Assembly (NCBI GenBank): GCA_963665045.2
Contig: CAXXJQ010000003.1
Span: 248,001-312,000, forward strand
DNA: 64,000 nucleotides
Source of the DNA: JAFGRU01 sp016934985
Lineage (GTDB): Bacteria; Desulfobacterota; Desulfuromonadia; Desulfuromonadales; JAAYDE01
Reading direction: 5' to 3'
Part shown: one piece after another, positions 17,158 through 25,949 of the stretch
Layout of the letters: the number at the start of each line of letters is the position of its first letter
How positions within the stretch are numbered: position 1 is the first letter of the stretch
Program-made: the position numbers and the translations under genes
The notes under the pieces: model-generated
Told to the model about the DNA's origin: nothing
The model's database searches: none
The model's input: only the letters and a program-made list of their open reading frames with translations

Positions 17158-18048
17158 CTAAATTTCAATGCCGGTAATGCGCCGCAGTGCTTCCCGGTAC
17201 TTTTCTGAGGTTTTCTGGACGATATCATCCGGCAGAGGTGGCGGCGGCGCACTTTTGTTCCAGTCGAGGGTTTCCAGATAATCGCGCAGAAACTGTTTGT
17301 CGAAGCTCGGTTGCGGCCGACCGGGCGCATATCCCGCCTGGGGCCAGAACCTTGAGGAGTCGGGGGTCAGGGCTTCGTCGATCCAGATCAGGGTGCCGTT
17401 GTCGACGCCGAATTCGAATTTGGTGTCGGCAATGACAATCCCCTTTTCCGCAGCGAATTTTGCCGCCTGCCGGTAGATGGCGAGGGTGGTGTCGCGCAAA
17501 TGGACTGCCAGCTCCTCGCCGCAAAGTTCAATGACGCGGCTGAAGGGGATATTTTCGTCGTGGGCGCCGATTTCGGCCTTTGTCGAAGGGGTGAAAATCG
17601 GTGCGGGAAGCTCCTGACTTTCCTCCAAACCGGGAGGCAGGGAAACCCCGCAAATGCTTTGATCGCTGCGGTATTCTTTCCAGCCCGAGCCGGCAAGATA
17701 ACCCCGCGCGATGCATTCGACAGGCAACGGACGGGTCTTTCTGACCAACATGCTGCGCCCTTCGAGTTGATCCCTGTAACGATCCGCCGGGGCGGGAAAC
17801 TTGCTGACGTCGGTGGAGATGATGTGGTGGGGGATGATGGAACTCATGCGTTCGAACCAGAATTTTGATATCTGGGTCAGAACCACGCCCTTGTAGGGGA
17901 TGCCTTCATCCATGATGACATCAAAGGCGGAGATGCGGTCAGTAGCGATGATAAGAAGGGCATCGCCTAGTTCGTAGATGTCCCGCACCTTGCCGCGGCT
18001 GTGAAGTTTTAGTTCCGGACAGTCAGTATGGGTGATAACCGGTTGCAT
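17158..18048 (-). CDS. purC: Phosphoribosylaminoimidazole-succinocarboxamide synthase (SAICAR synthase)
   Basis: Catalyses CAIR + aspartate + ATP to SAICAR in purine synthesis. Family signatures are ELKLHSRGKVRDIYELGD, TDRISAFDVIMDEGIPYKG, ARGYLAGSGWKEY, APIFTPSTKAEIGAHDENI and DTKFEFG. The 296 aa matches the longer (yeast-like) subfamily. The ATG at 18048 with GAGAGAG upstream is preferred over the GTG at 18060, which overlaps the stop of the upstream foldase gene; either way the two genes touch and are likely co-transcribed. Confidence 0.97.
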   Translation of the reverse strand: MQPVITHTDCPELKLHSRGKVRDIYELGDALLIIATDRISAFDVIMDEGIPYKGVVLTQISKFWFERMSSIIPHHIISTDVSKFPAPADRYRDQLEGRSMLVRKTRPLPVECIARGYLAGSGWKEYRSDQSICGVSLPPGLEESQELPAPIFTPSTKAEIGAHDENIPFSRVIELCGEELAVHLRDTTLAIYRQAAKFAAEKGIVIADTKFEFGVDNGTLIWIDEALTPDSSRFWPQAGYAPGRPQPSFDKQFLRDYLETLDWNKSAPPPPLPDDIVQKTSEKYREALRRITGIEI

Positions 18049-18056
18049 AATCTCTC

Positions 18057-19988
18057 TCACTGGCGATCGTCGAAGATCGAGCCATAGCTGATTTCGGCCG
18101 TTTCTTTCAATTCGGTAAGCTTTTTGGTAATGGCTTCCTGTTCTTTACGAGCCTTCAGGTTTTCTCGCAGGCTTTCGCGGGCGTCTTCATCAAGACGGCT
18201 CATGTCCGCTTTTTGAATCTCTTTTAAAAGAACAACGAGAGTATTGTCTCCGGAACTGACCGGGTCCTTCAACAAGGGTTGGGTTTCATTGAGATCAAAG
18301 ATTTTGTCGAACCATTCGTCCGAATTGCCGAGCTTGGGGATAAACGGTTTGCTGCTGCGGCTGAAAAAGCCGGTTTCCTGAACATTGGCGTTGTGAAGTG
18401 AGGCCACTTCGTCCAGTTTTTTTCCTTCGCTCAGCTCTTTGATAATGGCCCTGGCGGTAGTAACGGCGAGGTCCGATGCCTTTTCATGGCGATACGCTTT
18501 TTCCACCTGAGGCCGGACGGCGGCAAGGTCCGGAAGGTGACTGGCCTGTCGTTCTTTGACTGCTGCCAGAATGATCTTTTTGTCAAGGACAATGGGGCGG
18601 GCCAAATTGCCGACATCAAGAGTGAAGGCCTGACCGGAAATTTCCGGATGGTTGCCCAGCCCGGGAATGGCTTCACCTCGGGCAAAGAGGCCGCTGGTGT
18701 TGATTTTCATCTTGTTAGTATCGGCTGCGGCCTGAAGATTGCCGGTTTTGCGGTTGATGTTGTAGGCATCCATGGCTTTATCCAAGGCCATTTCCATGGC
18801 TTTTTCCTCACGGGCTCCTTTTTCAACTTCGCTTTTGACCTCTTCTAAAGGCTTGATGCGGGCCTGGGTGTGATCGAGGGCTTTGAGGATGTGGTAACCG
18901 GCAGGACTCTGGACAACATCGCTGATCTCCCCGCTTTTCAGCGCGAAGGCCGCCTGCTCCAGAGTAGGATTGAGACTGCCGCGTATGAACTGACCCAGTT
19001 CGCCCCCGCTTTCAGCCGACTTCCTGTCTTCCGAGAACTGTTTGACCAAAGCCTTGAAGTCCTCGCCTGTTCTTGCTTTGCTCAACACCTCCTTGGCCTT
19101 ATCCAGGATTTTCTCGCGGGCGGCTTCATCCGCGTCAGCGGGTAGCTGGAAAAATATATGGGCAAGGCGGACCGTCTCCGGGATGTCGAAGCGGTCAAGA
19201 TTGCGTTGGTAAAATTTTTGCAAATCTTCTGGTGCTACGCTCACTTCCGGCAGAAAAGTGGCGGAATCGAAGAGAATGTATTCGAGGGATACTTTTTCGG
19301 GGACCCTGAAATTTTCCTTTTTTTCGCTGAAAAATGCGTTAAGCTTCTCTTCATCGATTTGGATCTGGTTTTCGAGAAGAGCGGGTGCCAGCCGTATAAA
19401 GGAAAGATTCACCTTTTCCTCCTGCTCGCGGAAGGCCTTTTCGATATCCTCCTCCGCCACCTGAACGCCGGCCATCAGGCGCTTGCGGGTCTCCAGGGTT
19501 TTGAGGCGCTCCATCTGCATGGCTTCAAATAGTTCGGGGGTCATTCTCTGGCTTGCAAGGAGGCGCAGATACTTCTCCTTGTCGAATTTGCCGTCGGTCT
19601 GGAAAACCGAATTGGCTGCGATCGCTTCAACCAGCTGGTCCTGGGACACGGTGACGCCCAGGCGTTCTCCTTCTTGGACAAGGAGGGCTTCGCTGATTAA
19701 CTGTTCAATGGCCCGGCGCCTGATCTGCAGCTTTTCCTCCAGAGCCGGGGTGAACCGTTCCCCATAAATAGTCTGGTAGGTTCTATAAAGATTGACGTAT
19801 ACTTGCTGGAATGTCTCCATGTCGATTTTGGTGCCGTTGACTATGGCTGCGACGGTCCTGTCTCCGCCTCCCTGGTCGCTCCCTCTGCCCCAGACCAGGA
19901 AAATAGTCCCCACGAAGGCGGCGATGATAGCCCAGAAGACAAATTTAAGAAGTACTGTTTTCTGCTTTTTACGAATAAGATCAAGCAT
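18057..19988 (-). CDS. ppiD: PpiD-type periplasmic foldase (SurA_N + parvulin-like PPIase)
   Basis: 643 aa from the ATG at 19988. An upstream extension of the frame to 20477 is non-coding in composition and overlaps mreB on the other strand. One N-terminal transmembrane anchor (about residues 13-33, FVFWAIIAAFVGTIFLVWG) is followed by a SurA_N-like chaperone region (IEQLISEALLVQEGERLGV). A parvulin domain follows (VRLAHIFFQLP...FSEDRKSAESGGELGQFIRG...SPAGYHILKALD), then a C-terminal foldase region. This is the PpiD layout: a membrane-anchored periplasmic chaperone at the SecYEG exit. It is transcribed divergently from mreB and sits immediately upstream of purC. Confidence 0.9.
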   Translation of the reverse strand: MLDLIRKKQKTVLLKFVFWAIIAAFVGTIFLVWGRGSDQGGGDRTVAAIVNGTKIDMETFQQVYVNLYRTYQTIYGERFTPALEEKLQIRRRAIEQLISEALLVQEGERLGVTVSQDQLVEAIAANSVFQTDGKFDKEKYLRLLASQRMTPELFEAMQMERLKTLETRKRLMAGVQVAEEDIEKAFREQEEKVNLSFIRLAPALLENQIQIDEEKLNAFFSEKKENFRVPEKVSLEYILFDSATFLPEVSVAPEDLQKFYQRNLDRFDIPETVRLAHIFFQLPADADEAAREKILDKAKEVLSKARTGEDFKALVKQFSEDRKSAESGGELGQFIRGSLNPTLEQAAFALKSGEISDVVQSPAGYHILKALDHTQARIKPLEEVKSEVEKGAREEKAMEMALDKAMDAYNINRKTGNLQAAADTNKMKINTSGLFARGEAIPGLGNHPEISGQAFTLDVGNLARPIVLDKKIILAAVKERQASHLPDLAAVRPQVEKAYRHEKASDLAVTTARAIIKELSEGKKLDEVASLHNANVQETGFFSRSSKPFIPKLGNSDEWFDKIFDLNETQPLLKDPVSSGDNTLVVLLKEIQKADMSRLDEDARESLRENLKARKEQEAITKKLTELKETAEISYGSIFDDRQ

Positions 19989-20174
19989 GTCGGTGAGTTT
20001 CCCTTTATAGCTGAAAGTGAGACATAACCAGCGGTAAATATTAGACAATAGCCGGCCTATTTGCAATGCTTTTTTGGCCGATATACCTTGAAAATAAAGA
20101 CCTGTTTTGCTAATCTGAATCTCATTTTGAAGGCCGGATGCCTTCTCTGAACCGGAAAGGAGACTGCCGTAACC

Positions 20175-21224
20175 ATGTTCAATTTCCTCAATGCATTCTG
20201 GGGGATGTTCTCCAATGACCTGGCCGTGGACCTGGGTACCGCCAATACCCTCGTATACCTCAAGGGCAAGGGGATTGTCGTCAGCGAACCCTCCGTGGTG
20301 GCCGTCCAGAAAGATGACATGGGTCAGAAAAAGGTCCTGGCTGTCGGCAGTGAGGCCAAAAAGATGCTGGGGCGGACGCCCGGCAGCATTGTCGCCATCC
20401 GGCCCATGAAGGACGGCGTGATCGCGGATTTCGATATTACCGAAAAGATGCTCCGCTATTTTATCCAGAAGGTCCACAACCGCAAAAACCTGATCCGCCC
20501 CCGGATCATTATCTGTGTCCCCTCCGGTATTACCCAGGTCGAAAAGCGGGCGGTCCGGGAGTCGGCCGAGTCAGCCGGGGCCCGCGAGGTCTACCTTGTT
20601 GAAGAGCCTATGGCTGCTGCTATTGGTGCCGGTCTGCCGATCACCGAAGCCTCCGGCAACATGATTGTTGATATCGGTGGTGGTACCACCGAGGTGGCCA
20701 TGGTCTCCCTGGCCGGGATTGTTTATGCCAAAAGCGTCCGGGTCGGGGGCGACAAGCAGGACGAAGCCATCGTCCAGTATCTGAAGCGTAAATACAACCT
20801 TCTCATCGGGGAGCGCACCGCTGAAGAGATCAAGATCGAGATCGGCAGCGCCTATCCCGACGCGGATGGGAGCATCCAGAGCATGGAGGTCAAGGGGCGT
20901 GACCTGGTCAGCGGCATTCCCAAGCACCTGACCATCAATTCCGATGAAATCCGTGAAGCTCTTTCCGAAACCGTCAATGCCATTGTCGAGGCGGTTCGTG
21001 TCGCCCTGGAAAGGACCCCGCCGGAGCTGGCGGCGGACCTGGTCGACAAAGGGATCGTTATGGCTGGTGGTGGCGCCATGCTTAGAAATATCGACCGGCT
21101 GCTCCAGGAAGAGACCGGTTTGCCGGTGATCAAGGCTGAGGACCCACTTTCCTGCGTGGCCCTCGGCTCCGGCAAGATTCTCGATGAACTGGATCTTCTC
21201 AAACGTGTAACCATTTCCTCCTGA
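20175..21224 (+). CDS. mreB: Rod shape-determining protein MreB (actin-like)
   Basis: 349 aa, typical. Actin-fold nucleotide motifs: phosphate-1 VDLGTANTLVYLKGKGIVV (about residues 19-37), connect-1 PVMKDGVI region, phosphate-2 MIVDIGGGTTEVAMVSLAG, and adenosine motif IVMAGGGAMLRNID. The N-terminal amphipathic FNFLNAFWGMFS helix fits membrane binding. MreB polymers position the elongation machinery. First gene of the mreB-mreC-mreD-mrdA-rodA cluster. Upstream AGGAGA at 20157-20162 serves as ribosome site. Confidence 0.98.
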   Translation: MFNFLNAFWGMFSNDLAVDLGTANTLVYLKGKGIVVSEPSVVAVQKDDMGQKKVLAVGSEAKKMLGRTPGSIVAIRPMKDGVIADFDITEKMLRYFIQKVHNRKNLIRPRIIICVPSGITQVEKRAVRESAESAGAREVYLVEEPMAAAIGAGLPITEASGNMIVDIGGGTTEVAMVSLAGIVYAKSVRVGGDKQDEAIVQYLKRKYNLLIGERTAEEIKIEIGSAYPDADGSIQSMEVKGRDLVSGIPKHLTINSDEIREALSETVNAIVEAVRVALERTPPELAADLVDKGIVMAGGGAMLRNIDRLLQEETGLPVIKAEDPLSCVALGSGKILDELDLLKRVTISS

Positions 21225-21417
21225 AGCGGTTTTGCCCCTTCCCCTGTTGTGCCGGCAGGATGCTGGAATAATGGTTTTTGATGTTCACGTCGAAGGCGCG
21301 GATTTTTTAACGAAGCACAGGTGTTTATTAAAAAAACTGCGTTGCAAGATATGATATTCCCAAACACGGTTTTTCAGCTTCTTGTCGGGCGTATCCCAAA
21401 GGGATGGAAAGCACTTG

Positions 21418-22236
21418 ATGCTGGACTGGCTTAGAAAATTCCGCAAGATCATTATTATGGTCCTGCTTTTGCTGTCCGCCCTTCTGTTCTATTCCATCAA
21501 CCTGAGGGACCGGGAAAAAACCACCCTTTTCGAAAAAGTTGTTCTCGAAATTTCCGCCCCTTTTGAAATGGCCTTCGAATATTCCGTCCGTTCGATAAGG
21601 GATTGGTGGACGCATTATGTCTGGCTGGTTTCGACGGCGGAGAGAAACCGCGAACTCGAAGAGGAAAACCGGCAACTCCGTTCCGATCTGCTGCAGATTG
21701 ATGAAATCCGCCAGAGCAACGAGCGTTTACGCAAACTCCTCGACTTTCGGGAGGAAACATCTCTACCGGCTTTACCGGCCAGGGTTATAGCGGAAGACAG
21801 CACTAACTGGTTTCACTCCATTGTTATCGACAAAGGTTCCAAAGACGGCATTCGGGAAGGGATGCCGGTGGTGGCGGCCGAAGGGGTGGTCGGCAGGATT
21901 ATCCGTTCCTCTCCCCATGTTGCCAGGGTTCTGTTGATCACCGACGCTTCTTCCGCTGTTGCGTCTTTGAGCCAGAATAATCGCGCCCGAGGGGTCTGCC
22001 GTGGCCAGGGTGGGTTTTTGACCCTTGAATTCACCCTTCGCCAGAAGGAAATCAAGGTTGGTGACCGGATTGTCACCTCCGGTACCGGTGGGGTGTTCCC
22101 GAAAGGGGTGCCGCTGGGAAATGTTGTCAGGATCGGGCGCAAGAGTTATGGCCTTTTTCAGTCCGTGACCCTGGTCCCTGCGGTGGATTTTTTCAGCCTC
22201 GAAGAGGTTCTGGTATTACGCAGGGAGGAGGAATGA
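21418..22236 (+). CDS. mreC: Rod shape-determining protein MreC
   Basis: The ATG at 21418 (MLDWLRKFRK) is chosen over a TTG at 21382 because it places the basic N-terminus directly before the single transmembrane helix (about residues 8-28). A coiled coil follows (AERNRELEEENRQLRSDL), then the periplasmic beta-barrel pair: ARVIAEDSTNWFHSIVIDKG, GMPVVAAEGVVGRI and VGDRIVTSGTGGVFPKGVPLG. MreC links MreB to PBP2/RodA. The 272 aa is normal. It ends in a 4-bp overlap with mreD. Confidence 0.97.
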   Translation: MLDWLRKFRKIIIMVLLLLSALLFYSINLRDREKTTLFEKVVLEISAPFEMAFEYSVRSIRDWWTHYVWLVSTAERNRELEEENRQLRSDLLQIDEIRQSNERLRKLLDFREETSLPALPARVIAEDSTNWFHSIVIDKGSKDGIREGMPVVAAEGVVGRIIRSSPHVARVLLITDASSAVASLSQNNRARGVCRGQGGFLTLEFTLRQKEIKVGDRIVTSGTGGVFPKGVPLGNVVRIGRKSYGLFQSVTLVPAVDFFSLEEVLVLRREEE

Positions 22237-22760
22237 AGAATGCCCTCCTCATGCTTCTTCTTGGCCTGGGCGTCATTTTTCTCCAGACCTGGTTATTCCC
22301 CTCCCTTTTTCCGTTTCGACTGAAACCGGATCTGTTTCTGATTATCGTTGTTTACATAGGGATCTATGCCGGATTCTGCCGTGGGGCTGTTTTCAGTCTG
22401 TTCTTCGGCTGGTTTCAAGACGTTTTTGCCGGCAATTCCATGGGCCTTTACGGCTTGGTTTTTCTGATTATTTACTTCATGGTCCGTTTTGGCGCTTCGC
22501 GTTTTAATGTCGAAGCTTTGGGCACCTTTTATTACCTGGTTTTTTTCGGAACTCTTGCCGAGGCTTTTCTTGTCTGTTTTTTCCAGGCTTTTTTTACCGA
22601 TGCAGGGATGCTGTGGTATGTGGTTATTCAAAACCTTTTCCCGCAGGTACTCCTCAACATGTTGTTTGCCTTTCTGTTGCTGAGAATATTGCAATTGGTG
22701 CAGTGGACTACCGATTGGGTCGTTCCGGTCCCAGGCCGTTCCAGCCATGGTGATCTGTAA
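22233..22760 (+). CDS. mreD: Rod shape-determining protein MreD
   Basis: 175-aa integral membrane protein with about five hydrophobic helices and few charged residues. Its motif LKPDLFLIIVVYIGIYAGF, then FFGWFQDVFAGNSMGLYGL, is typical of MreD. Start overlaps the mreC stop (ATGA). The product is the small membrane partner of MreC in the elongasome. The C-terminus after about residue 155 is hydrophilic. Confidence 0.95.
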   Translation: MKNALLMLLLGLGVIFLQTWLFPSLFPFRLKPDLFLIIVVYIGIYAGFCRGAVFSLFFGWFQDVFAGNSMGLYGLVFLIIYFMVRFGASRFNVEALGTFYYLVFFGTLAEAFLVCFFQAFFTDAGMLWYVVIQNLFPQVLLNMLFAFLLLRILQLVQWTTDWVVPVPGRSSHGDL

Positions 22761-22841
22761 CAGGAACGGAAGCCCCTTGGTCCGGGACAAAGGCGTTGGC
22801 CTTATATCCGGCTTCTTTGACCCCCGAAACGGGAACTGGCA

Positions 22842-24674
22842 ATGTCTTTTCAGGAAAAAAAACAATTCAGTATTCTACTTGCCGTTGTCATCGGGATTTT
22901 CGCCATCCTTTTTCTGCGCCTCTGGTATCTCCAGATTATCAATACCGAAAATTTTCAGACCCAGTCCGAGGAAAACCGCACACGCTATGCTCTGATCCCC
23001 GCCGAACGCGGTCCCATCTTTGACCGTAACGGCGAGCTGCTGGTGGAAAATCGCCCTTCTTTCAATATTCTGGCTTTGCGTCAGGATATCGGGGATCGGG
23101 ATAAGCTTTTCTCCTCCCTTGCCGCCATCATGGGGATTGAAGTTGCTGAGTTGGAAAATAACTGGCAGCAGGCAAGGTCTCTCCCCCCTTATATTCCCGT
23201 CCCTCTTGCCGAGGATGTGGGCCGGGGAGCCATGGAAAAAGTCGAGGAAAATACTGTTTCCCTGCCCGGGGTTCTGGTTGAGACCCAGCCCATGCGGGCT
23301 TATCCCAATGAGGCTCTGGCTGCTCACGTGCTGGGCTATTTGGGCCAGGTTACCGAGGAGGAATTGCGGCACCCTGATTTTGAGGGCTATTATCCCGGCG
23401 CTTATGTCGGGAAAAGTGGCTTGGAAAAGGTTTTGGACCCATATTTGCGGGGTGCTCCAGGGATGCACAGGATCGAGGTCGACGTCAAAGGAAAAAAACT
23501 TCGTATTCTCAAAACCCGGGAGCCTAAACCCGGCAATCGGGTTTTTCTGACCATTCGCAAGGATCTGCAAAAAGCTGCCGAAGATGCTTTTGGCGATCAG
23601 GCCGGTGCCGCCGTGGCCTTGAACATTCACACGGGCGAGGTTCTGGCCATGGTCAGCCGTCCCGGCTTCAACCCGGCTTATTTCGCCCGTGGCATACGTG
23701 GCGAGGAGTGGCAGAAAATTCTCAAGGATACCCGCCATCCCCTTCAGAACAAGGCTATCAAAGGCCAGTATCCACCCGGTTCGACATTCAAGATCGTGAC
23801 TGCCCTGGCGGCTCTGAAAGCCGGTATCGCGACCACAGACACGGTGGTTTATTGCCCCGGGAGTATTCACTTCGGCAACCGCCGTTTCCGTTGCTGGAAA
23901 AGAGGTGGCCACGGCTGGACCGACCTTCGCAAAGCCCTGCGGGAAAGTTGCGACGTCTATTTCTATAAGATCGGTTATGAACTCGGCATTGACAAGCTTT
24001 CCGAGACAGCAAAAAATCTGGGCATGGGCACACTGACCGGTATAGATCTGGATGGCGAGAAAAAAGGCCTGATGCCGGATCGGGAATGGAAAAGGAAACG
24101 CTTTGATGAAAAGTGGTATGATGGGGAGACGGTAAATGCTTCTATCGGCCAGGGTTTTGTTTTGGCAACGCCTCTTCAGTTGGCGGTAATGACAGCCGCA
24201 GTAGCCAATGGCGGCAAAGTTTTGAAACCCTACGTCGTTTCCCGGGTGGAACACTGGAACGGACAAATGCTGCTGGAAAACGTACCCACAGTGGTGCGCG
24301 ATATCGCTTTTGATAAAAAACACCTGAAGGTGGTTTTCCAAGGCCTTGAGGCGGCAGTGAACGAACGCAGGGGGACAGCCTGGACCAGCCGCCTCGAGGA
24401 TTTCCGCTTTGCCGGGAAAACCGGTACCGCCCAGGTTGTCAAGCTCAAGGAAAAGTTGGAGAAAAACAGAGACGAAGAGGATATCCCCTACCGTTTTCGG
24501 GATCATGCCCTGTTTGTCGCCTTTGCTCCGGCTGACGTGCCTGAGCTGGCGGTGGCCGTGGTTGTCGAGCACGGCAGTCATGGCGGGAGTGTCGCGGCAC
24601 CCATCACCCAGGCAATCTTCAGTCATTATTTCGGCGTGGAAATGCCCCAGCAAAAGACCTCAAACGGGGACTGA
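22842..24674 (+). CDS. mrdA: Penicillin-binding protein 2 (transpeptidase of the elongasome)
   Basis: 610 aa. One N-terminal membrane anchor (about residues 10-30) is followed by a PBP dimer domain (RGPIFDRNGELLVENRPSFN). The transpeptidase domain has the three class motifs: S-x-x-K as STFK (Ser near 314), S-x-N-like SCD (near 369) and KTGT (near 525). It cross-links peptidoglycan during side-wall growth with RodA as glycosyltransferase. An 81-bp gap separates it from mreD, and rodA begins 5 bp after its stop. Confidence 0.97.
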   Translation: MSFQEKKQFSILLAVVIGIFAILFLRLWYLQIINTENFQTQSEENRTRYALIPAERGPIFDRNGELLVENRPSFNILALRQDIGDRDKLFSSLAAIMGIEVAELENNWQQARSLPPYIPVPLAEDVGRGAMEKVEENTVSLPGVLVETQPMRAYPNEALAAHVLGYLGQVTEEELRHPDFEGYYPGAYVGKSGLEKVLDPYLRGAPGMHRIEVDVKGKKLRILKTREPKPGNRVFLTIRKDLQKAAEDAFGDQAGAAVALNIHTGEVLAMVSRPGFNPAYFARGIRGEEWQKILKDTRHPLQNKAIKGQYPPGSTFKIVTALAALKAGIATTDTVVYCPGSIHFGNRRFRCWKRGGHGWTDLRKALRESCDVYFYKIGYELGIDKLSETAKNLGMGTLTGIDLDGEKKGLMPDREWKRKRFDEKWYDGETVNASIGQGFVLATPLQLAVMTAAVANGGKVLKPYVVSRVEHWNGQMLLENVPTVVRDIAFDKKHLKVVFQGLEAAVNERRGTAWTSRLEDFRFAGKTGTAQVVKLKEKLEKNRDEEDIPYRFRDHALFVAFAPADVPELAVAVVVEHGSHGGSVAAPITQAIFSHYFGVEMPQQKTSNGD

Positions 24675-24679
24675 TCCTT

Positions 24680-25777
24680 ATGTTCGACAGACGGTTACTT
24701 ACCCATTTTGACTGGTTTTTTCTGCTTCTCATCCTTTTTGTATCGACAATCGGCATTCTCAACCTTTACAGTGCGACATTTTCCTGGAAGACCTATGGCC
24801 AGCCGGTATATATAAAGCAGATTTTCTGGCTCTGTATGGGGATAGGTCTCGCTTTGAGCCTCTGCGTCTTTGATTACCGCAAGCTCAGACGACTGGGCTG
24901 GCCTCTTTACTTTTTCACTCTCGGGCTTCTCGGCTGGGTTCTGCTGTTCGGGAAAACATCCATGGGAGCGACCCGTTGGATCGATCTCGGGTTTTTCAAC
25001 CTCCAGCCCAGTGAGGTCATGAAAGTTGCCCTTATCCTGGCTCTGGCCTGCTATTTCAATGAGCGTTCCTACCCTCTGGGCTGCTCTCTGCGGAATCTGC
25101 TTATTCCGTTTCTACTTCTGTTGATTCCTTTTGGACTGGTTATCAAACAGCCTGATCTGGGGACCGGTTTGCTTATCCTGTTTATTGGTAGCACCATTCT
25201 TTTGTTTGTCCGGATCCGTTTCAAGACGCTGCTCTTTCTTTCGGCCTGCGGAGCCCTTGCCCCCATTTTCGGCTGGTTTTTTCTCAAAGATTACCAGAAG
25301 GCACGCATCTATTCGTTTATCGATCCGGAGCGTGACCCATTGGGGGCCGGTTATCACATCATCCAATCCAAGATCGCCGTCGGTAGCGGAGGGTTTTGGG
25401 GCAAAGGTTTCATGCATGGCACCCAGTCCCAACTTTCTTTTCTTCCGGAGCGGCATACCGACTTTGCTTTTTCAGTTTTTGCCGAGGAGTGGGGATTCGC
25501 AGGTTGTGTGGCCCTCTTGCTTATTTATTTACTTATCGTTGGCTGGGGCTTATTTATCGCCTACCGTGCCTCCGACCGTTTCGGCAAACTGTTGGCCGTG
25601 GGCGTGGTGTGTATGTTCTTCTGGCATGTGGTTGTCAACCTGGGAATGGTAATCGGGCTTCTGCCGGTGGTCGGGGTGCCTCTGCCGCTTTTTTCCTATG
25701 GCGGGACAAGTATGATCACGACCATGATCGGGGTGGGGTTGCTGCTGAATGTCAGCATGCGGCGTTTCATGTTTTAG
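24680..25777 (+). CDS. rodA: Peptidoglycan glycosyltransferase RodA (SEDS family)
   Basis: 365 aa with about ten membrane helices. SEDS motifs present: GATRWIDLGFFNLQPSEVMK, QPDLGTGL, GSGGFWGKGFMHGTQSQ, FLPERHTDFAFSVFAEEWGF and PLFSYGGTSM. It polymerises lipid II in the elongasome with PBP2. Last gene of the cluster. The stop is followed within a few bases by a partial R1 repeat, with no classical terminator visible. Confidence 0.97.
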   Translation: MFDRRLLTHFDWFFLLLILFVSTIGILNLYSATFSWKTYGQPVYIKQIFWLCMGIGLALSLCVFDYRKLRRLGWPLYFFTLGLLGWVLLFGKTSMGATRWIDLGFFNLQPSEVMKVALILALACYFNERSYPLGCSLRNLLIPFLLLLIPFGLVIKQPDLGTGLLILFIGSTILLFVRIRFKTLLFLSACGALAPIFGWFFLKDYQKARIYSFIDPERDPLGAGYHIIQSKIAVGSGGFWGKGFMHGTQSQLSFLPERHTDFAFSVFAEEWGFAGCVALLLIYLLIVGWGLFIAYRASDRFGKLLAVGVVCMFFWHVVVNLGMVIGLLPVVGVPLPLFSYGGTSMITTMIGVGLLLNVSMRRFMF

Positions 25778-25778
25778 A

Positions 25779-25835
25779 AATGAATCTGCTGCTGTGAATA
25801 AGGTAAATCGGCCCATATCTCCACCAATTTTCAGA
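25779..25835 (+). repeat. Repeat family R1, partial copy
   Basis: ATGAATCTGCTGCTG...GGTAAATCGGCCCATATCTCC matches the interior of the copies at 12494 and 48881, but the palindromic ends are not recognisable. It lies immediately after the rodA stop codon. Confidence 0.55.
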
Positions 25836-25949
25836 AACTTGTTCGGCTGTCAGCCCTCAACCTTGCGGTAATCCCTCCTTGTTTTCTACGCTGTCCGAAG
25901 CCTTGCAGGCTTCTCGTGTGCTATCCTTGTTTTATAAAAGGAGGAGATT

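Noticed and set aside
19989..20477. N-terminal extension of the PpiD gene
   Set aside because: The extra residues overlap mreB on the other strand and precede the natural anchor MLDLIRKKQK; the ATG at 19988 gives the family-standard start.
22875..24653. 592-codon minus-strand frame opposite mrdA
   Set aside because: Antisense to an unambiguous PBP2; no domain or start signal of its own.
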